DNA of 64,000 nucleotides from Talpa occidentalis (taxonomy: Eukaryota; Chordata; Mammalia; Eulipotyphla; Talpidae): positions 76,892,292-76,956,291 of the forward strand of contig NW_023604861.1 of assembly GCF_014898055.3 (NCBI RefSeq). Direction: 5' to 3'. Within the stretch, counting starts at the first letter, position 1. Every line of letters starts with the position of its first letter. This document shows positions 11,621 through 22,949 of the stretch, piece by piece. Both the position numbers and the translations under genes were made by a program. A model generated the notes under the pieces. That model saw nothing but the letters and a program-made list of their open reading frames with translations, ran no database searches and was not told the origin of the DNA.

Positions 11621-12709
11621 GTACTGCTAGAAACTAGCGTAGGTATTCCAAGGGGTTCTAGAGAATTTAGATACTTAGTATTCCGAGAAAAACTCTAAGG
11701 ACTTTCTTTTAAAAAAACATGACTGCCTTAGAGTTAGGGAAACTGTTGTCAAAGATGGTTGACCAAAAAATGGGTTTGTGGGTCTGACATTCATCCTTCT
11801 TTAAGTCATTAAATAACAAGATGTGATCAGCTTCGGTAATGAAAGTGAACTGCTGTTAAATACTTAATAAGATGAGAGCTTCCAGAGAGAATTAATCAAG
11901 AGTGAGTTTAATAATATTCCAATTAGGTGTGGGTTAAATAATGCCCCACATAAAAATTTAAACCAAACAGAGATGAAGAAAACTGTGGGGTTCCTCCTGA
12001 TCCGGGTAGGGGTTACCCACACAGGTTTAATACTATTCCAATGAGGTATAAGTTAAATGGCACTTTTCTTCCAACTAGAGTATTCTTGTTTTCAGGAACA
12101 GAATTAAGGGTGATAGCTGGGGAATGTTCAGTGACATGTACAGTCAGTGAGATGAATATCTTAGTTTGGGTTCCCCAGAAGCATTCTCTAAAATATGGAT
12201 TCGAGGACAAATAGTTCCTTTGGGGGGTGATCCCAAGAAAGAATGGAAGGTGGATAGAAAAATGAGAGAGCAAAGGAAAGTAGTAAACGGACTGTAACCT
12301 GGCAGACATGAAGCTTTTAAACTGTCTTCTGAATTTTCTAATGGGTGGGGGCTTCTCTCCACATATTAGAAAAGGTAAGATAGTTCTCAGTCTGGTCAAC
12401 TATGCAAATCAGAGTTATAAGTCCATCAAGTTCCTATTGTTGACCCAATATGCAAATTAGGCTAGAAGTCAGCTGAGTTTCAACTGGTCCAATAACATGC
12501 AAATTAGTGAAAAGTTAGTTGAAGAATATTTGCTTGAGTTCCAGTCCTCAATGTTCTGTCACAGGCTAGGTTTGCATCAGCAACTTCCTGAATGGACGCC
12601 TGGACATGCCTGTGGCCTCACCGGCTATTGCCTCTAGATTCTGTTTCAGAGATCCAGGCTCAGATGCCTATAAAATGTTTCATATTTCTTGTCACATGCA
12701 ACATGGTTA
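11621..12709. other. Unassigned sequence
   Basis: No supported gene. 12150-12370 ('agtttgggttccccagaagcattctc') resembles an old mammalian repeat that I cannot name. A 'tatgcaaat/atgcaaatt' string recurs near 12403, 12450 and 12496. Confidence 0.4.
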
Positions 12710-13050
12710 CAACATGTTTATTGAGTGTCAAGCACTGAGAAGTTGATAAGAATGTCCCAGCTCTCCTAAAGTCCACTGTTGGTATTGAGGGGAGATAGAC
12801 CTTAATAAAATAGCCACACTCTTCAGTGCACAATTACTGTCAGTGATTAGACTCCCCGAGGGAAGAAACCCAGTTTGAAAAGAACACAAAACAAAAGGAG
12901 TTGAGGAAGACCTTCCTGAAAAAATAATGCTAAGATCAGAAGGAGGTGGTGTTAACTAGTTGAAGAGTTGGGTTTTAGGATGGACATTGCAGATGGCAGG
13001 AGCAGCATGTGCAAAAGCCCTGTGATAAGAGGGCATCCCTACAGGGACTG
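12710..13050 (-). mobile_element. L2 3' region, antisense
   Basis: Runs through antisense L2 landmarks in order: 'tgtttattgagtgtcaagcactgag', the 'cagctctcctaaagtc' block, 'aggaagaccttcctgaaa', and 'gcaggagcagcatgtgcaaaagccctg'. Old and non-coding. Confidence 0.68.
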
Positions 13051-13419
13051 AAGGAAGGCTGTGGGCTTGGAAACAGAGAATGGCAGAGAATGTAGTGGAT
13101 CAGTCAGGATTCTTCAGTCACACTAAGGATCTGAGAAGCTCAGGAAGGTTTAAGAACTTGTCGGTGGGTAGGTGGTGGAGACACACTGATGCTGATTGTA
13201 GTTAAGACAATTGGACAGGGGAAGGGGAATAGCAGCATTAATGGATGTAACCCAACAGATGGACTACTGCTATTGTCCTGGCAGACATGTATCTCCAAAC
13301 CATCTTAAAACTACAAACAGAGCATTGCTATTTCTGCTGCTGGCTTCCAGAAGTCAATACACCATGCCAGCCCAATTGCATCAGCTCCCCTGAGGGAGTT
13401 TCCTGGGGGCCTGTACACA

Positions 13420-13505
13420 TTGATTCTTATTTAGTAGGTCTCAGGAGGGGCCAGGAATTGGATGTTTTAAGGCTTCTCTAGGTGATGCAGCATCGCATCT
13501 GCATT
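13420..13505 (+). mobile_element. MER5A fragment
   Basis: 'gattcttatttagtaggtctcaggaggggcc' followed by 'ttctctaggtgatgcagcatc' matches the second half of MER5A. Confidence 0.6.
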
Positions 13506-13574
13506 TTTTTTCATTTCTCTGTAGATTTGTTTGGATAGATGGCATTGAACCCTGGATGGAGCACTAAGAGTTAA

Positions 13575-13760
13575 TTCAATTCCACCACTCCTAACAGTAT
13601 GCCTTTAATTAAATGCCTTCATCTCCTTAGTCTCCATTTCACCATCTGTAAAATAGCCATCATCCTTTTCTCCTTGTGTGTCCCGTGGGGTTGTTTTGTG
13701 GATCTAAAGAGATAATGAATTTGAAATCATAACACAAATATCTGATAAGCTTTACCTGAA
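13575..13760 (+). mobile_element. MIR fragment
   Basis: 'ccttagtctccatttcaccatctgtaaaatagccatcatcc' and 'gtggggttgttttgtggatctaaagagat' follow the MIR core in order. Confidence 0.68.
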
Positions 13761-14029
13761 AACAAACACTGGTTTTCCGTGGTATTTTGGCCACCACCGC
13801 TACCCCCCCCTTTTTTTTTCTGGTCTCTGCTACCTTGGATAAGTGAGGGTTTTCTAAATGCACTTGGTCCCACGCGCCCACTCCCAATTCACCGCCTATC
13901 TCCTTCCCTGAGTGCTTGCCTTCCTTCCAGCAATGGTTTCCCCTCTTGCTTGCTCACACACTTCCCTCCACTGCAGCCAGCATTGGTTGCTCCTGCTCAC
14001 TCTGGCTGTGCACCAATTAACACTGGCTG
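13761..14029. other. Unassigned sequence
   Basis: Contains a C8T9 homopolymer junction at about 13804-13820. No gene supported. Confidence 0.4.
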
Positions 14030-14150
14030 TGTGCCAGACACTGAACTAAACTCTTTACACATATTCTCAAAAATTATCGTTATGGTTCCCATTTAAGAGA
14101 GGAGGAAAACGAGCCCAAAAGAGGTTAAGAAAAGCAATAAGATATTTGCA
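14030..14150 (-). mobile_element. MIR-type fragment, antisense
   Basis: 'gccagacactgaactaaactctttacacat ... cccatttaagagaggaggaaaac' follows the antisense MIR 3' half. Confidence 0.6.
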
Positions 14151-15257
14151 CCCATTAAGGACTCTGTTACACCTTTATTTGTAGGAGGAGGGAGTTTCCT
14201 TCCTCCCTGGGGTGTGATTGCCAAAGTTAAGGCGGCCTTTATTTCTATTCTTTACCTCATTTTTAAATCTGTGTCCCAGAATCTGAGCATTAGAAGCAAA
14301 TATCACCTTCACATTTCTTCCAGAGGAAGGGGTGTCATCAGGCAGTGGTGACTCTTGGGGAGAGTATGTAGGTCCAACTGTAACAGGGTAATCCCCAGGC
14401 CAAGGGAAGGTTCCAGGTTCCCTGCCCCACCCTAAGGAAGGGTGGAGCTGGACAGAGAGAAGCAACTAAAAAGACTAAGGAGGACTGCATGAGGGAAGGA
14501 CCTGGCTGAGGAGAAGTGCAGAGATGGAGGAGCTGCCCTTGCTTCTCGGCCTTGGACTGTGACGGGGACTTGCAGGATGTGGAAGGAGACACTTGAAAGA
14601 GACAGAGATGTGGTGAGAGACCCGTGGGGAGGCTGACAATGGCAACTTTTATCTTGACTTGGAGTTTGATTTTGCTCTTTTCTTTCCAAATTAATCTGGC
14701 CCTTTGTATTCCTTTCCTATGGATTCCCACCAGAAGATGCCTTAGACTTGTGGCAGGCTTTGGGGGCTAGTGGCCCCACTTTAGGCCAACCCTGTTTGAC
14801 TTGGGTAATTTTGGGTGTTTAGCTGGAAACTATCCTCCCCTCCCCCCTTTCTCTCCCCTCCCCCTCGCTTCTCTTCTCTTTCGCTCACTAAATGTATTAA
14901 AGTACCTTTCCATTGAAGGTCTTGCGCACTAGAGGATATATTGTCTTTATGCTGCAAATGACAGAACCCGTTTAGAGTGGGCAGGTTTGAGAGTCCTGGG
15001 GTGCCCCTCACCCTGCCCTAAAATACACCCAAGAGTCTCATTAATTTGTGAAAAGGCTCATCAAGTCCTAAGCTCCTAAAGGGCAAAACCCCTTCTTTCC
15101 ATCTTTGTGTGAACACACAAGGTAGGTATTTGGTAAACTTTGTTGCTGAAGGGAACATCGGCAAGATCACTAGAGGGTGGGGCAGGGAAGCAATTAGTAA
15201 ACCAGTGCTGGCTTCCAAGGCTCTGCTTTGAATCTGGAGCAGCAGCAATGTTCACTT
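14151..15257. other. Unassigned sequence
   Basis: Several overlapping frames of up to 130 codons on the minus strand at 14.2-14.7 kb are low-complexity and mutually incompatible. No gene supported. A CT-rich patch lies at 14833-14885. Confidence 0.4.
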
Positions 15258-15425
15258 AAAGATGAGAGGCACTTTACAGGTTACATTATGCATCAACTTA
15301 ATATCCCATGAGAGAGATGAGTTTTCTCTTCATTTGAAAGAAGAGAAAATTGAAACTCAGAGAGGTCAGGTGACTTACAGTGCTGCAGCATGGCAACAGG
15401 TGGGTTTGAACCTCAAACTAACTAG
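15258..15425 (-). mobile_element. MIR-type fragment, antisense
   Basis: 'gcactttacaggttacattatgcatc ... gaagagaaaattgaaactcagagaggtcaggtgactt ... caggtgggtttgaacc' in antisense MIR order. Confidence 0.65.
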
Positions 15426-15426
15426 T

Positions 15427-15625
15427 TACCATTTGGCTCTGTGACATTGAGCTGGGGGCCTCTGCTCTAGAAAACCTACTTTCCTCATAGGTAAAATGGA
15501 GATGATGATAGTGTAACAATAGCACCATTTACATAGGATTGCCTTGTGGAGTAAATGAGATCATGCATAACAGTGTGTGGCAGATAGAAAGTGCTCAGCA
15601 AATATTGCCTCTTCCCAGTAGCCAC
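15427..15625 (+). mobile_element. MIR fragment
   Basis: 'tttcctcataggtaaaatggagatgatgata', then 'ttgccttgtggagtaaatgagat', then 'gcagatagaaagtgctcagcaaata', the MIR 3' half in order. It lies directly beside an antisense MIR, forming an ancient inverted pair. Confidence 0.75.
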
Positions 15626-15984
15626 AGAGATGGTAAACTTTGGTTATCTGACTTCAGTTGAATGCCCTTTGCCCCAGACTTGAAAACCTGTGGCCAGTAC
15701 AATTATTTTGAACAAGTTCATGGCTGACTATTGTTAAGAGAATTTTGACAATATTTATCTTGGGACTTGGTATTCACTGATGAAAGCTACAAGTAGGAGC
15801 TTCAGGACTGACCAGGGAGAAAAATGGTAGGTGTCTTTGAACAGGGATTCTTACGTTCGCCCTGGGAGAGGATGGTTCCTGCTGATTATAATTACAATGT
15901 CCTGCACAATGACCCTGGCTCCTTGTCACCAACTGATTTCAGTAGTTGCCCTAGGGCTTACTTGAGAATGGAATAGCATTTCTT

Positions 15985-16100
15985 TACTCAGCAAACATTT
16001 ATTGGACATCTACATGTGGCAGCCACTACACAGGAGTCGGATGTAATGGTGAGCAGAAGAGGCAGTTTGTACCTGTGTGAAAGTCTAGTGTAGTAGGAAC
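15985..16100 (-). mobile_element. L2 3' end, antisense
   Basis: 'tactcagcaaacatttattggacatctacatgtggcagccac' is the antisense L2 3' terminal pattern. Confidence 0.62.
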
Positions 16101-17134
16101 CCTGGAGGGGCTGCAGATGAATTGGGCCTCAAGGGTGTGGAGACCCAGTGTTCTTGTCTTCAGAAAGGAAAGAATTCAACTTTGAGACAAGGATTAAGTA
16201 GAAATGCAAGAGATTTATAGATAGATAAGAGGAGGGACAGGAAAGCTCTCTGAGCAGAGAGGGTAGACACTGTGGGGGCAAGAAGTAGGTGTGTATATGG
16301 GTAGAGTGGGCAAGGAGTGAGGGTTTGGCCATTGGGTGTCTCCATGTTGTATCTTTTGCTCATTGGCTGGGGCCTATGGGGTCTCTCAGGTTTACTGAGG
16401 CCCACTGTTTTCCCATGTTTCCTGGTCTGCCTTTCTGAAACTAGCTTTGGCCCATTACTTTAGCATTGTGTTGTTGTGTTGGTGTTCTGAACATTCCACT
16501 CTTTACTAGATTCACCCTGACTCCCAACCATTCTTTCTCGTTCAGTTTGATACATGGATTTAAGACACCTGGGCTTGGGCGTGGGGTGGGGGGGCGCACC
16601 CTTGTGCTTCCCACAGATTATTCCTTATTCCTATTGACAAATGGGCTTGGGGTCCCCTGATCCTAAACTGTTCCCAGAGGATATCAGCACCAAGGAGACA
16701 CACCCCATCTTGGACTTGGGGCCACTTGCATAGGTAGCCACCAAGATCTGTTGTGACACATTCTTAGTGGTGAAACTGTGCAAATTTCAAAGCCCTTTTC
16801 TTCTTGGAAGAAATACAGACAAAAACTTGCCATAGAAATAAAGGCAGAGAGGAGAGGGCCTTCTTTTGGTGCTGACACAGGGCCCATGAAAACATCGCCC
16901 CATGGCAGTTACCTTTTCATCTCATAGAATCCCATGCCTAAGCCTGCTCTAATCTGACTGTGGGAGCCTTTTAAATGCTATCCTAAAGAATGTGTATTCT
17001 TGGCTGGGTGGAAAGGAAAAGATGCCCGCATCAGTTTCCATGATGAGACTAATCTCTCTTCAATGTAGATACATAGGGATGGTGGCTTAGGAGAGAAATC
17101 CAGATATAAAACAACATTTATAAAGGTAAACATT
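16101..17134. other. Unassigned sequence
   Basis: No supported gene or named repeat. Confidence 0.4.
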
Positions 17135-18117
17135 TATGGTCATAGCGTGCTAGCTCCTGATACAGAGAAACCAGAGCTAAAATATTGTTTTCTAAAAAGA
17201 CATTTCTCCAAAGAGGAAATACAAATGGCCAACAGGTATATGAAAAAAAAATGTTCAACATCACTTGTAATCAGGGAAATACAAATCAAAACCACAATGA
17301 GATACCATCTTACACCAGCGAGAATGGCACATATTAAAAAAACAGAAAACAACCAATGTTGGTGAAGATGGGGAGAGAAAGGAACTCTCCTACATTACTG
17401 GTGGGAGTAGAAACTGCTCCAACCATTATGGAAAGCTGTGTGGAGGTTCCTCAAACTACTGAAAATGGAGCTTCCATATGACCCAGTAATTCCACTCCTA
17501 AGAATGGATCCAAAGGACACAAAAACACTAATTCAAAAGGATACCTTCACCCCTATGCTTATTGCAGCACTATTTACAATATATAAGATATGGAAACAAC
17601 CCAAATGCCCCAAATTAGATGACTGGAATAAGAAGAAGTAATATATATACACAAATGGAATACTATTCAGCAATCAAAAAGACCCTCTAGGTCTTAGTCA
17701 CTGATATTGAAACAGGCTGCAGAACACCTCCTTTCAACTCATGCCATTTGCAATGACATGGATGGAGCTGGAAGGGATTAAGCTCAGTGAAATAAGCCAG
17801 AAGAAAAAAGAAAAATATCAGATGATTTCACTTATAGGAGGAATGTAAGGGAACCAATTAAGGGACCAGGAAAAAAATTATAATAAATTAAAAAACAAAA
17901 TCAACAGGCAACTATTAATCAGAGACACTGCAGGGAAGGGGGGGGAAGAGGGACCAAAGCAGGGGAGGGAATGTGTTCTTACACAAGGGACTATGGTGAG
18001 GGTGCACGAGGTGAATTGATGGTGGGAATTTTGCAGGGACTACACCTGAAAGGAGAAAGCACGCACTGTACAAAAAGGAAGAATGATGTTTATGTGTGTG
18101 TGTGTATATATATATAT
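17135..18117 (+). mobile_element. L1 3' end, 5'-truncated
   Basis: Carries the last part of ORF2 and a 3' UTR ('ctatggtgagggtgcacgaggtgaattgatggtggg'), ending in a TG/TA simple repeat rather than poly-A. ORF2 is broken by stops and a frame change around 17365-17440. The element also contains a 49-bp segment (17691-17739) that interrupts the usual L1 order between 'cagcaatcaaaaag' and 'catttgcaatgacatggatggagctgg'. The left boundary is approximate. Confidence 0.88.
17147..17680 (+). pseudogene. L1 ORF2 C-terminal remnant
   Basis: Two frame blocks cover the well-known ORF2p C-terminal region. The first (17147-17365) has [11 protein letters not shown] and [12 protein letters not shown]; the second (17438-17641) has MELPYDPVIPLL and IAALFTIYKIWKQPKCP. 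In the intact family these belong to one continuous protein downstream of the reverse transcriptase. Here they are separated by stop codons in the 'gaagatggggagag' and 'gggagtagaaact' regions, so the protein cannot be made. The upstream endonuclease and reverse-transcriptase domains are absent. Confidence 0.88.
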
Positions 18118-19102
18118 AGGACCTCTTTATTTTCAAAGAAAATGTATTCTCACATTCAGATCATACATTCTGAGTGTCCCAATCCCAGCACTGGAACTAG
18201 CAGAAAGCACCTAAATATAAATTGTATTGTGGCTTTTCATTTATTAGAAAAGCTAATGTCTTGTAGTGGATCTGCCTCAAAGAATCAGTTTGACAATCTT
18301 ATGAGATCATGTATGTAAAATGCTTACCATTGTGCCTGAAATGTTATAACGATTTAACATTTATTTGCTAACCATTTGCAGTGCCTTGTTTTGGTCTGTC
18401 TGGTACCCACATCTCCTTTAGGGCACAGTCCCCCTCCCATTCCACACAACCTTGATAGGCATGGACCCCAATCTGGGCTGATTTCTCCCAACTGCTGTAG
18501 GAAAGTCAGCATGCACAGATGTGCAGAGGTGACATCTGGGTGGAGAGAAGGTCCTAGTGTATGTGGTACTTGCTTTGATCCTGAAATTCAGGCTCCTGTA
18601 CCTCCTTATTCCATTCTGTGAGCCACTCTGGGTTGAGCCAAAAGGTGAGGAAAAATTTCCTGCTTGCTTACGAAGTTTGAGCTGGGTTTCTATGACCTAC
18701 TGTTAGGATCCTGAGATGATGTGAGGTTATGAAGCTGTAAGGCCACAGGACAGGGGGCTGGGGGCAATACACTTTCAGGTGCCCACAACTGAGAAGTGAG
18801 AATGTTCCCGGTGCACCCCCTGGGTCTTAGTCACTGACATTTAAACAGGCTGCAGAACACTGCCTTTCATCTGGCTCTCACGTGTCCTGGGTGAGTTACA
18901 TCATGTGGCTTACCACTGAAAGTCACACTTCCCTCCACTTCTCAACGACAAGTCAAGCTGAGAACCTGGAACTGCTTTTAGTGAGAGAGTCTCTCACCTG
19001 TTTAGACAGGAAGGACAACAGCTGGGGGTGGGGGGGGGGTGGTCAGTCACCACCCAGGCTGCTGCGGGAAGGAAGGCAGCTTGAGCATAATGAGCCTGGA
19101 CA
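18118..19102. other. Unassigned sequence; holds the partner copy of the L1-embedded segment
   Basis: Contains the second copy of the 49-bp segment at 18824-18872 and a G-rich run at 19023-19040. 18290-18350 may be a short MIR remnant. No gene supported. Confidence 0.45.
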
Positions 19103-19434
19103 CAGGCACACCTTGCAGGCACTGCGGGTTCGGTTCCAGATCACTACAATAAAGTGAATATGGCAATAAAGAAGTCACATGCCTTTCTTGGTGTCTCAGT
19201 GCATGTAAGAGTTATGTTTATACTCTGTCATCTACTAAGTGCGCAACAGGATTATGTCTAAAAAAACAATGTGCTTAATTAAATGGGACAGAGACAGGAA
19301 GTGAGCACAAAGGGATTTGCTCAACACAGGGTTGACACAAATCTTCAGTTTGAAAAAAAAAAAAAAAAAAGCAACGAAAAAACCACATCTGCGAAGTACA
19401 ATAAAGTGAAGTGCAGTGAAACAAGATGTGCCTG
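19103..19434. mobile_element. Tigger1-type Tc1/mariner deletion derivative
   Basis: The left end CAGGCACACCTTG and right end CAAGATGTGCCTG are inverted repeats of the Tigger1 terminus. Inner arms match family landmarks: 'gcgggttcggttccagatcac', 'caataaagtgaatatggcaataaag', 'tgtctaaaaaaacaatgt', and on the other side 'tctgcgaagtacaataaagtgaagtgc'. The transposase is gone. The right end abuts a TA target dinucleotide; the left one has decayed to CA. Confidence 0.93.
19351..19368. repeat. Poly-A run inside the Tigger element
   Basis: About 18 A, expanded from the A-rich inner arm of the element. Confidence 0.9.
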
Positions 19435-20067
19435 TAGAAACTGAAAAATAGATGCTCATCCCAGGCTACATCTGTGCTTTATTCACCTTTGGCTCTGCAG
19501 GGCTGAGTGTGCGTCAGGTGCCTCATTCAATTCCACACTAGGTCTCAGGGAACTGCGTGGAATCTGACCAGGCAGGAAGCACATCTTTAGCTCACTCTGG
19601 CCGCACAGGTCCGGGGAGGTGGGGTACAGAAACGAGTCAGACCTTGCTCCTGCCTTCTAGGAGCTCCAGCAGAGAGCGTGAGATGAGATAACTGATAGGG
19701 GCGCATAAAAGGAAAAGCCCCATGCCACAGTGGTGCTCTCCATGGAGAAGTAGGAATGGCTGGAGAGGGTTTCCTTGGCCAAGGAGAGTGAGTCAGATGC
19801 CAGAGAGTGTGGAGTAGAGCAGGAGACCAGGCAGCCTTGGGAGAGGGCAGCAGGAGTTTTAGGCCTGCACAGCCAGGAGGGACAGCTGGACAGACAAATG
19901 TCCTGGCAGACACAGGCTGCTGCAGCAGTTAGGAGGGGTGGGGTGGTGGCACAGTATTGCTGTATCTTCAGTTTTGCTGAGTAATTACCATAAGAACTGG
20001 ACCTCAACCAACTGCTCAGATACAGGATGAGGGGTGCCCTCTGTGGAAATGGGTGACAGGCTCCAAG
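19435..20067. other. Unassigned sequence
   Basis: A 140-codon minus frame at 19657-20079 overlaps another frame and has no recognisable domain. No gene supported. Confidence 0.4.
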
Positions 20068-20220
20068 CATGGTCTCCAACCAGCAGCACCAAGAACACCT
20101 GGGAAGTTGCTAGAAAAGCAGATTCTCTGCCCCACCCAGACCTATTGATTCAGAAGCTCTGGGGGTGAGCAGCTGACTGTGTGTGACAGGTGGTTCTGAT
20201 CACTGGCCCTGTGGTCAGCA
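20068..20220 (-). mobile_element. MER5A (hAT-Charlie MITE)
   Basis: 'ccaaccagcagcaccaagaacacctgggaagttgctagaaa', then 'ccccacccagacctattgattcagaagctctgggggtg', then a degraded end. Clear antisense MER5A order. Confidence 0.82.
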
Positions 20221-20289
20221 GGCAGAGGTCTGAGAGGACTGGGCGGGCATGCATCCGATGGCAGGAACCTAAATACCAGATGCTTCTTT

Positions 20290-20880
20290 TGATAAGAGTT
20301 ATTTATTCATTCATTGCAGAAAATAAATTCTAGCCTTTTACCCAGGCAGGGGACGAACAAGCGGTACTTCAGGAATGGTGAGGTCAGGAGAAGCTTTATT
20401 ACTCACGCATGAGTTTCTCAGACCTGGGCAGTCCCGTCAGGTCTGAGCACCTGTCTAGAGACAAAGGGTTTCTTTTATACACAACCATCTTACATGGATA
20501 ACATTGGTTAGCAAGCACAACTATTTGCTGTAAAACTCCTAGACAGAGGGGGAAAGATGGACATTCGGGGATGTCCTTTGAGAAATAAATCAGCTTGGCC
20601 GGATGTGTGACCTTGTTAAAATGTAACCTCGTTTAGATAAGCTAAAACTTAGATGGAAAGTTCTCTAAGGAAAGGTTTAAGTAAGCAAACTTGTTATTTA
20701 CAATTGCATTGGATTATTTACTGCACCAGGCCTAAGACCCTTTAGCAGGAAAGATTTATTTGCTTCGCAATTCCTTTTCACATCCATTCAACCAATGTTT
20801 ATTGAGCACCTACCCGTGCTAGGCCCCGTGCTGGGCCCCGTGCTGATGCTGGACGCTGGCATCCAACCTGATCACAGTTC
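20290..20880 (-). mobile_element. L2 3' end, antisense, split by an LTR
   Basis: The 'ttatttattcattcat' at 20299-20314 and 'tccattcaaccaatgtttattgagcacctacc' from 20783 form one antisense L2 3' end, divided by the LTR-C insertion at 20315-20782. Confidence 0.72.
20315..20782 (-). mobile_element. Solo LTR, family C (inserted in L2)
   Basis: Read on the minus strand it starts TGTGAAAAGGAATTGCG and ends in CA. It has an AATAAA-type polyadenylation signal ('gagtaataaagcttctcc') in its 3' third. The flanks TTCAT and TCCAT look like a 5-bp target duplication with one change. No internal retroviral sequence adjoins it. The family name is not known to me. Confidence 0.68.
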
Positions 20881-21504
20881 GTTCAGGGCAATGTTTGAAG
20901 GACGGGCTTATCTTGAAACAAGAGTGCTATTGCCTGTCTGTTTTAGTCTGATTGACTGATAGCGTACACCTATTATGCTCGCCAGAACAACACCTCTGCT
21001 TGTCTCTGACATCAGAAGTTGTTCTGCAAGGCGTTGACTAAAACGTCAGACACTGAGGACACGAACTGGTGCGGGGAAACCGGCGCCTGCAGAGTGGAAG
21101 GGGAGGGCGAGGGAAGATGCGTTTCCTCAGTCCCTGGTGCCTGGTGCCAGGCCCAGCAAGGGCCACTGTCTCCGAGTTCTCAGGTTGACAAGCCTCAGGC
21201 TTTTTCCAAGTGGGGCCACTTAGCCCCAGGGGTTTCTGTATTTACCTAACAGTTTCAGGAAGCTGTGGGCGGGAAGATGGGTGGGAGAGAGGAGAATGGA
21301 GGCGGCTGTGGGAGGTGCTCTCCTTCTCGACGTCACTCTGCTCTGTGAAGTTGAGAGATGGGTCTTTGCGTTTGGATTAAATGGAACAGGCCTGTGTTCT
21401 CTGCTGTGGCTCTGGGGCTGGCAGGACCACGTCCAGCTCTTTTTTCTGGATGAGACAAAGCCTGACTGAAGCTGAGGACGGAGAGTACCTCCTGGGTGTG
21501 GTCT
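20881..21504. other. Unassigned GC-rich sequence
   Basis: Moderately GC- and CpG-rich (about 21000-21330), but too weak for a confident CpG island. No coding frame is convincing. Confidence 0.4.
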
Positions 21505-22360
21505 TGTTACAGGGCCACCCCGATATAAAACGGGTTGCCTGACTGTGGGTCCTCACCCCTGCGCTTAAATGGGACTTAAAGTGCAGGCACACACAAAAGG
21601 TTAACAAAAGGTTTATTTACAAGGGAAGGGGAATGAGAAAATGTACAACTCAGGGAGAAAAGAGAGAGATAGTCTTAAATGCATCCTACCTATTCCACCG
21701 ACCTGGAATCCCAAATCACCAGCCGAGACCAAACCTGCCTGGCCAAGAGCGCGAACCAAATGCCCGAGACCCCCTGTAGGGGCAGGACAGGCACTGAGCA
21801 GGTTTTCTATGATTCTGCATACCGGGTAAAGGAGAGTCCTGGAAACTTCAGAGCATCTCAGTCTTTTATTGAGCTTTACATGTAGTGTGACAAACAGGTA
21901 CATGGCAGGCAGGGGTTCTGGGGGGCCAGGAGGCCACCAGGCCTCCAGGCCCCCAGCCAGTCTTCACTCTGGGCTTCTCTGCCTTCTTTTCTCCCCTTCT
22001 CTGTCCTGCCTCTCTCCTGCTTCTGCTTCTCCTGGTGACTCTCTCATTACTCCTCCCATGGCCAACTGAAGTAAATAAGACAGCGTGCAACACTGTAACA
22101 ACTGCAGGTGCCCCATCAGGCAGGGCAATCCTAATGGTGGGAGGGCACAAAAGCCTGAAAACCATTTACCCTACACACCCCCCCTAATATGGCTGGTTTT
22201 ATTTACAAACAGAGAAAATGGATGATTAACTCCGCCCTTAGGTCCTTGTAACTTCCCTTTGGGGATCATGGGATTTATAGTTCCCAGTGTCTTGATGGAG
22301 TGGGGGTGGCATCCACAAAGCCTGTATGGAATTAGCTCAGGACATCCTTTCCCCCTAACA
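21505..22360 (-). mobile_element. Solo LTR, family B, interrupted by an LTR-A
   Basis: On the minus strand the LTR starts TGTTAGGGGGAAAGGATGTCC at 22360 and ends TAACA at 21505. It matches the intact family B LTR at 23752-24207 in order and in net length (about 453 bp once the nested LTR is removed). The flanks GTCT and GTCA suggest a 4-bp target duplication with one change, as in class I retroviruses. An LTR-A insertion splits it at 21775-22177. Confidence 0.82.
21775..22177 (-). mobile_element. Solo LTR, family A (nested in LTR-B)
   Basis: Same order as the other LTR-A copies: 'tgtaggggcagg', then 'gcaggttttctatg', 'gtcttttattgagc', 'catggcaggcaggggttctggggggcc', 'ccatcaggcagg', 'atggtgggagggcacaaaagcctga' and 'ttaccctaca'. 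It sits in a C-run of the host LTR, with CCCCC on both sides as the apparent target duplication. It is the most diverged LTR-A in the window, and younger than the LTR-B it interrupts. Confidence 0.85.
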
Positions 22361-22949
22361 GTCACTGGCCCCAGTGGCTCCTCTGGGGGTACCTCTGGGC
22401 ATACTGGGCTGGGCGGGCATGGCCTCTGCTGGGGGTAGCCAGGAGAGCTAAGCAAGTCAGGACAGGATCCCCGGGAGCCCCAAGGCTATTCTAGCTGGTG
22501 TTTGGCTCCCTGGCCTCTAAGAAACCAGAGCCAGCTTTCTGGCTCCCACGGCCCCTCTCTCTCTCCTGTGGGCACCTTGTCAGAACCCCAGAAAGATGCT
22601 TATTCCTTTCCTATTCCCAGAGTCTGCCTTCACTTCTTCCTCTGAAGCAGATCTGAAGAGAGAAGCTGGGAATTCTCTCCCTGTCCAGTATGGCCAATGC
22701 CGCCAGCCCCGTGCACAGTTCCCTGGTCCTGCTCTGATGATACAGCAGCCGGACAGATGCAGGACTCGCTTCTCCTTTGCTGCCCAGGGATTGTTTACAG
22801 GAAACCAACACTTCAGAGAGCTACACTTCAACATATCGGTAGGCAGCACATCTTCATCTTACCATCTACCACAGATCTTATTTTAAACTAATTACATTAT
22901 GGAGGGGTGGGTGGGAGGGAGGAGAGGGGGTAATTATAATCCAGGAAAT
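22361..22949. other. Unassigned GC-rich sequence
   Basis: No recognised repeat. Overlapping short frames on both strands at 22.58-22.89 kb resemble no known protein. Confidence 0.4.

Noticed and set aside
20990..21560. CpG-island promoter
   Set aside because: CpG density is modest, and no adjacent exon or transcript signal is visible.
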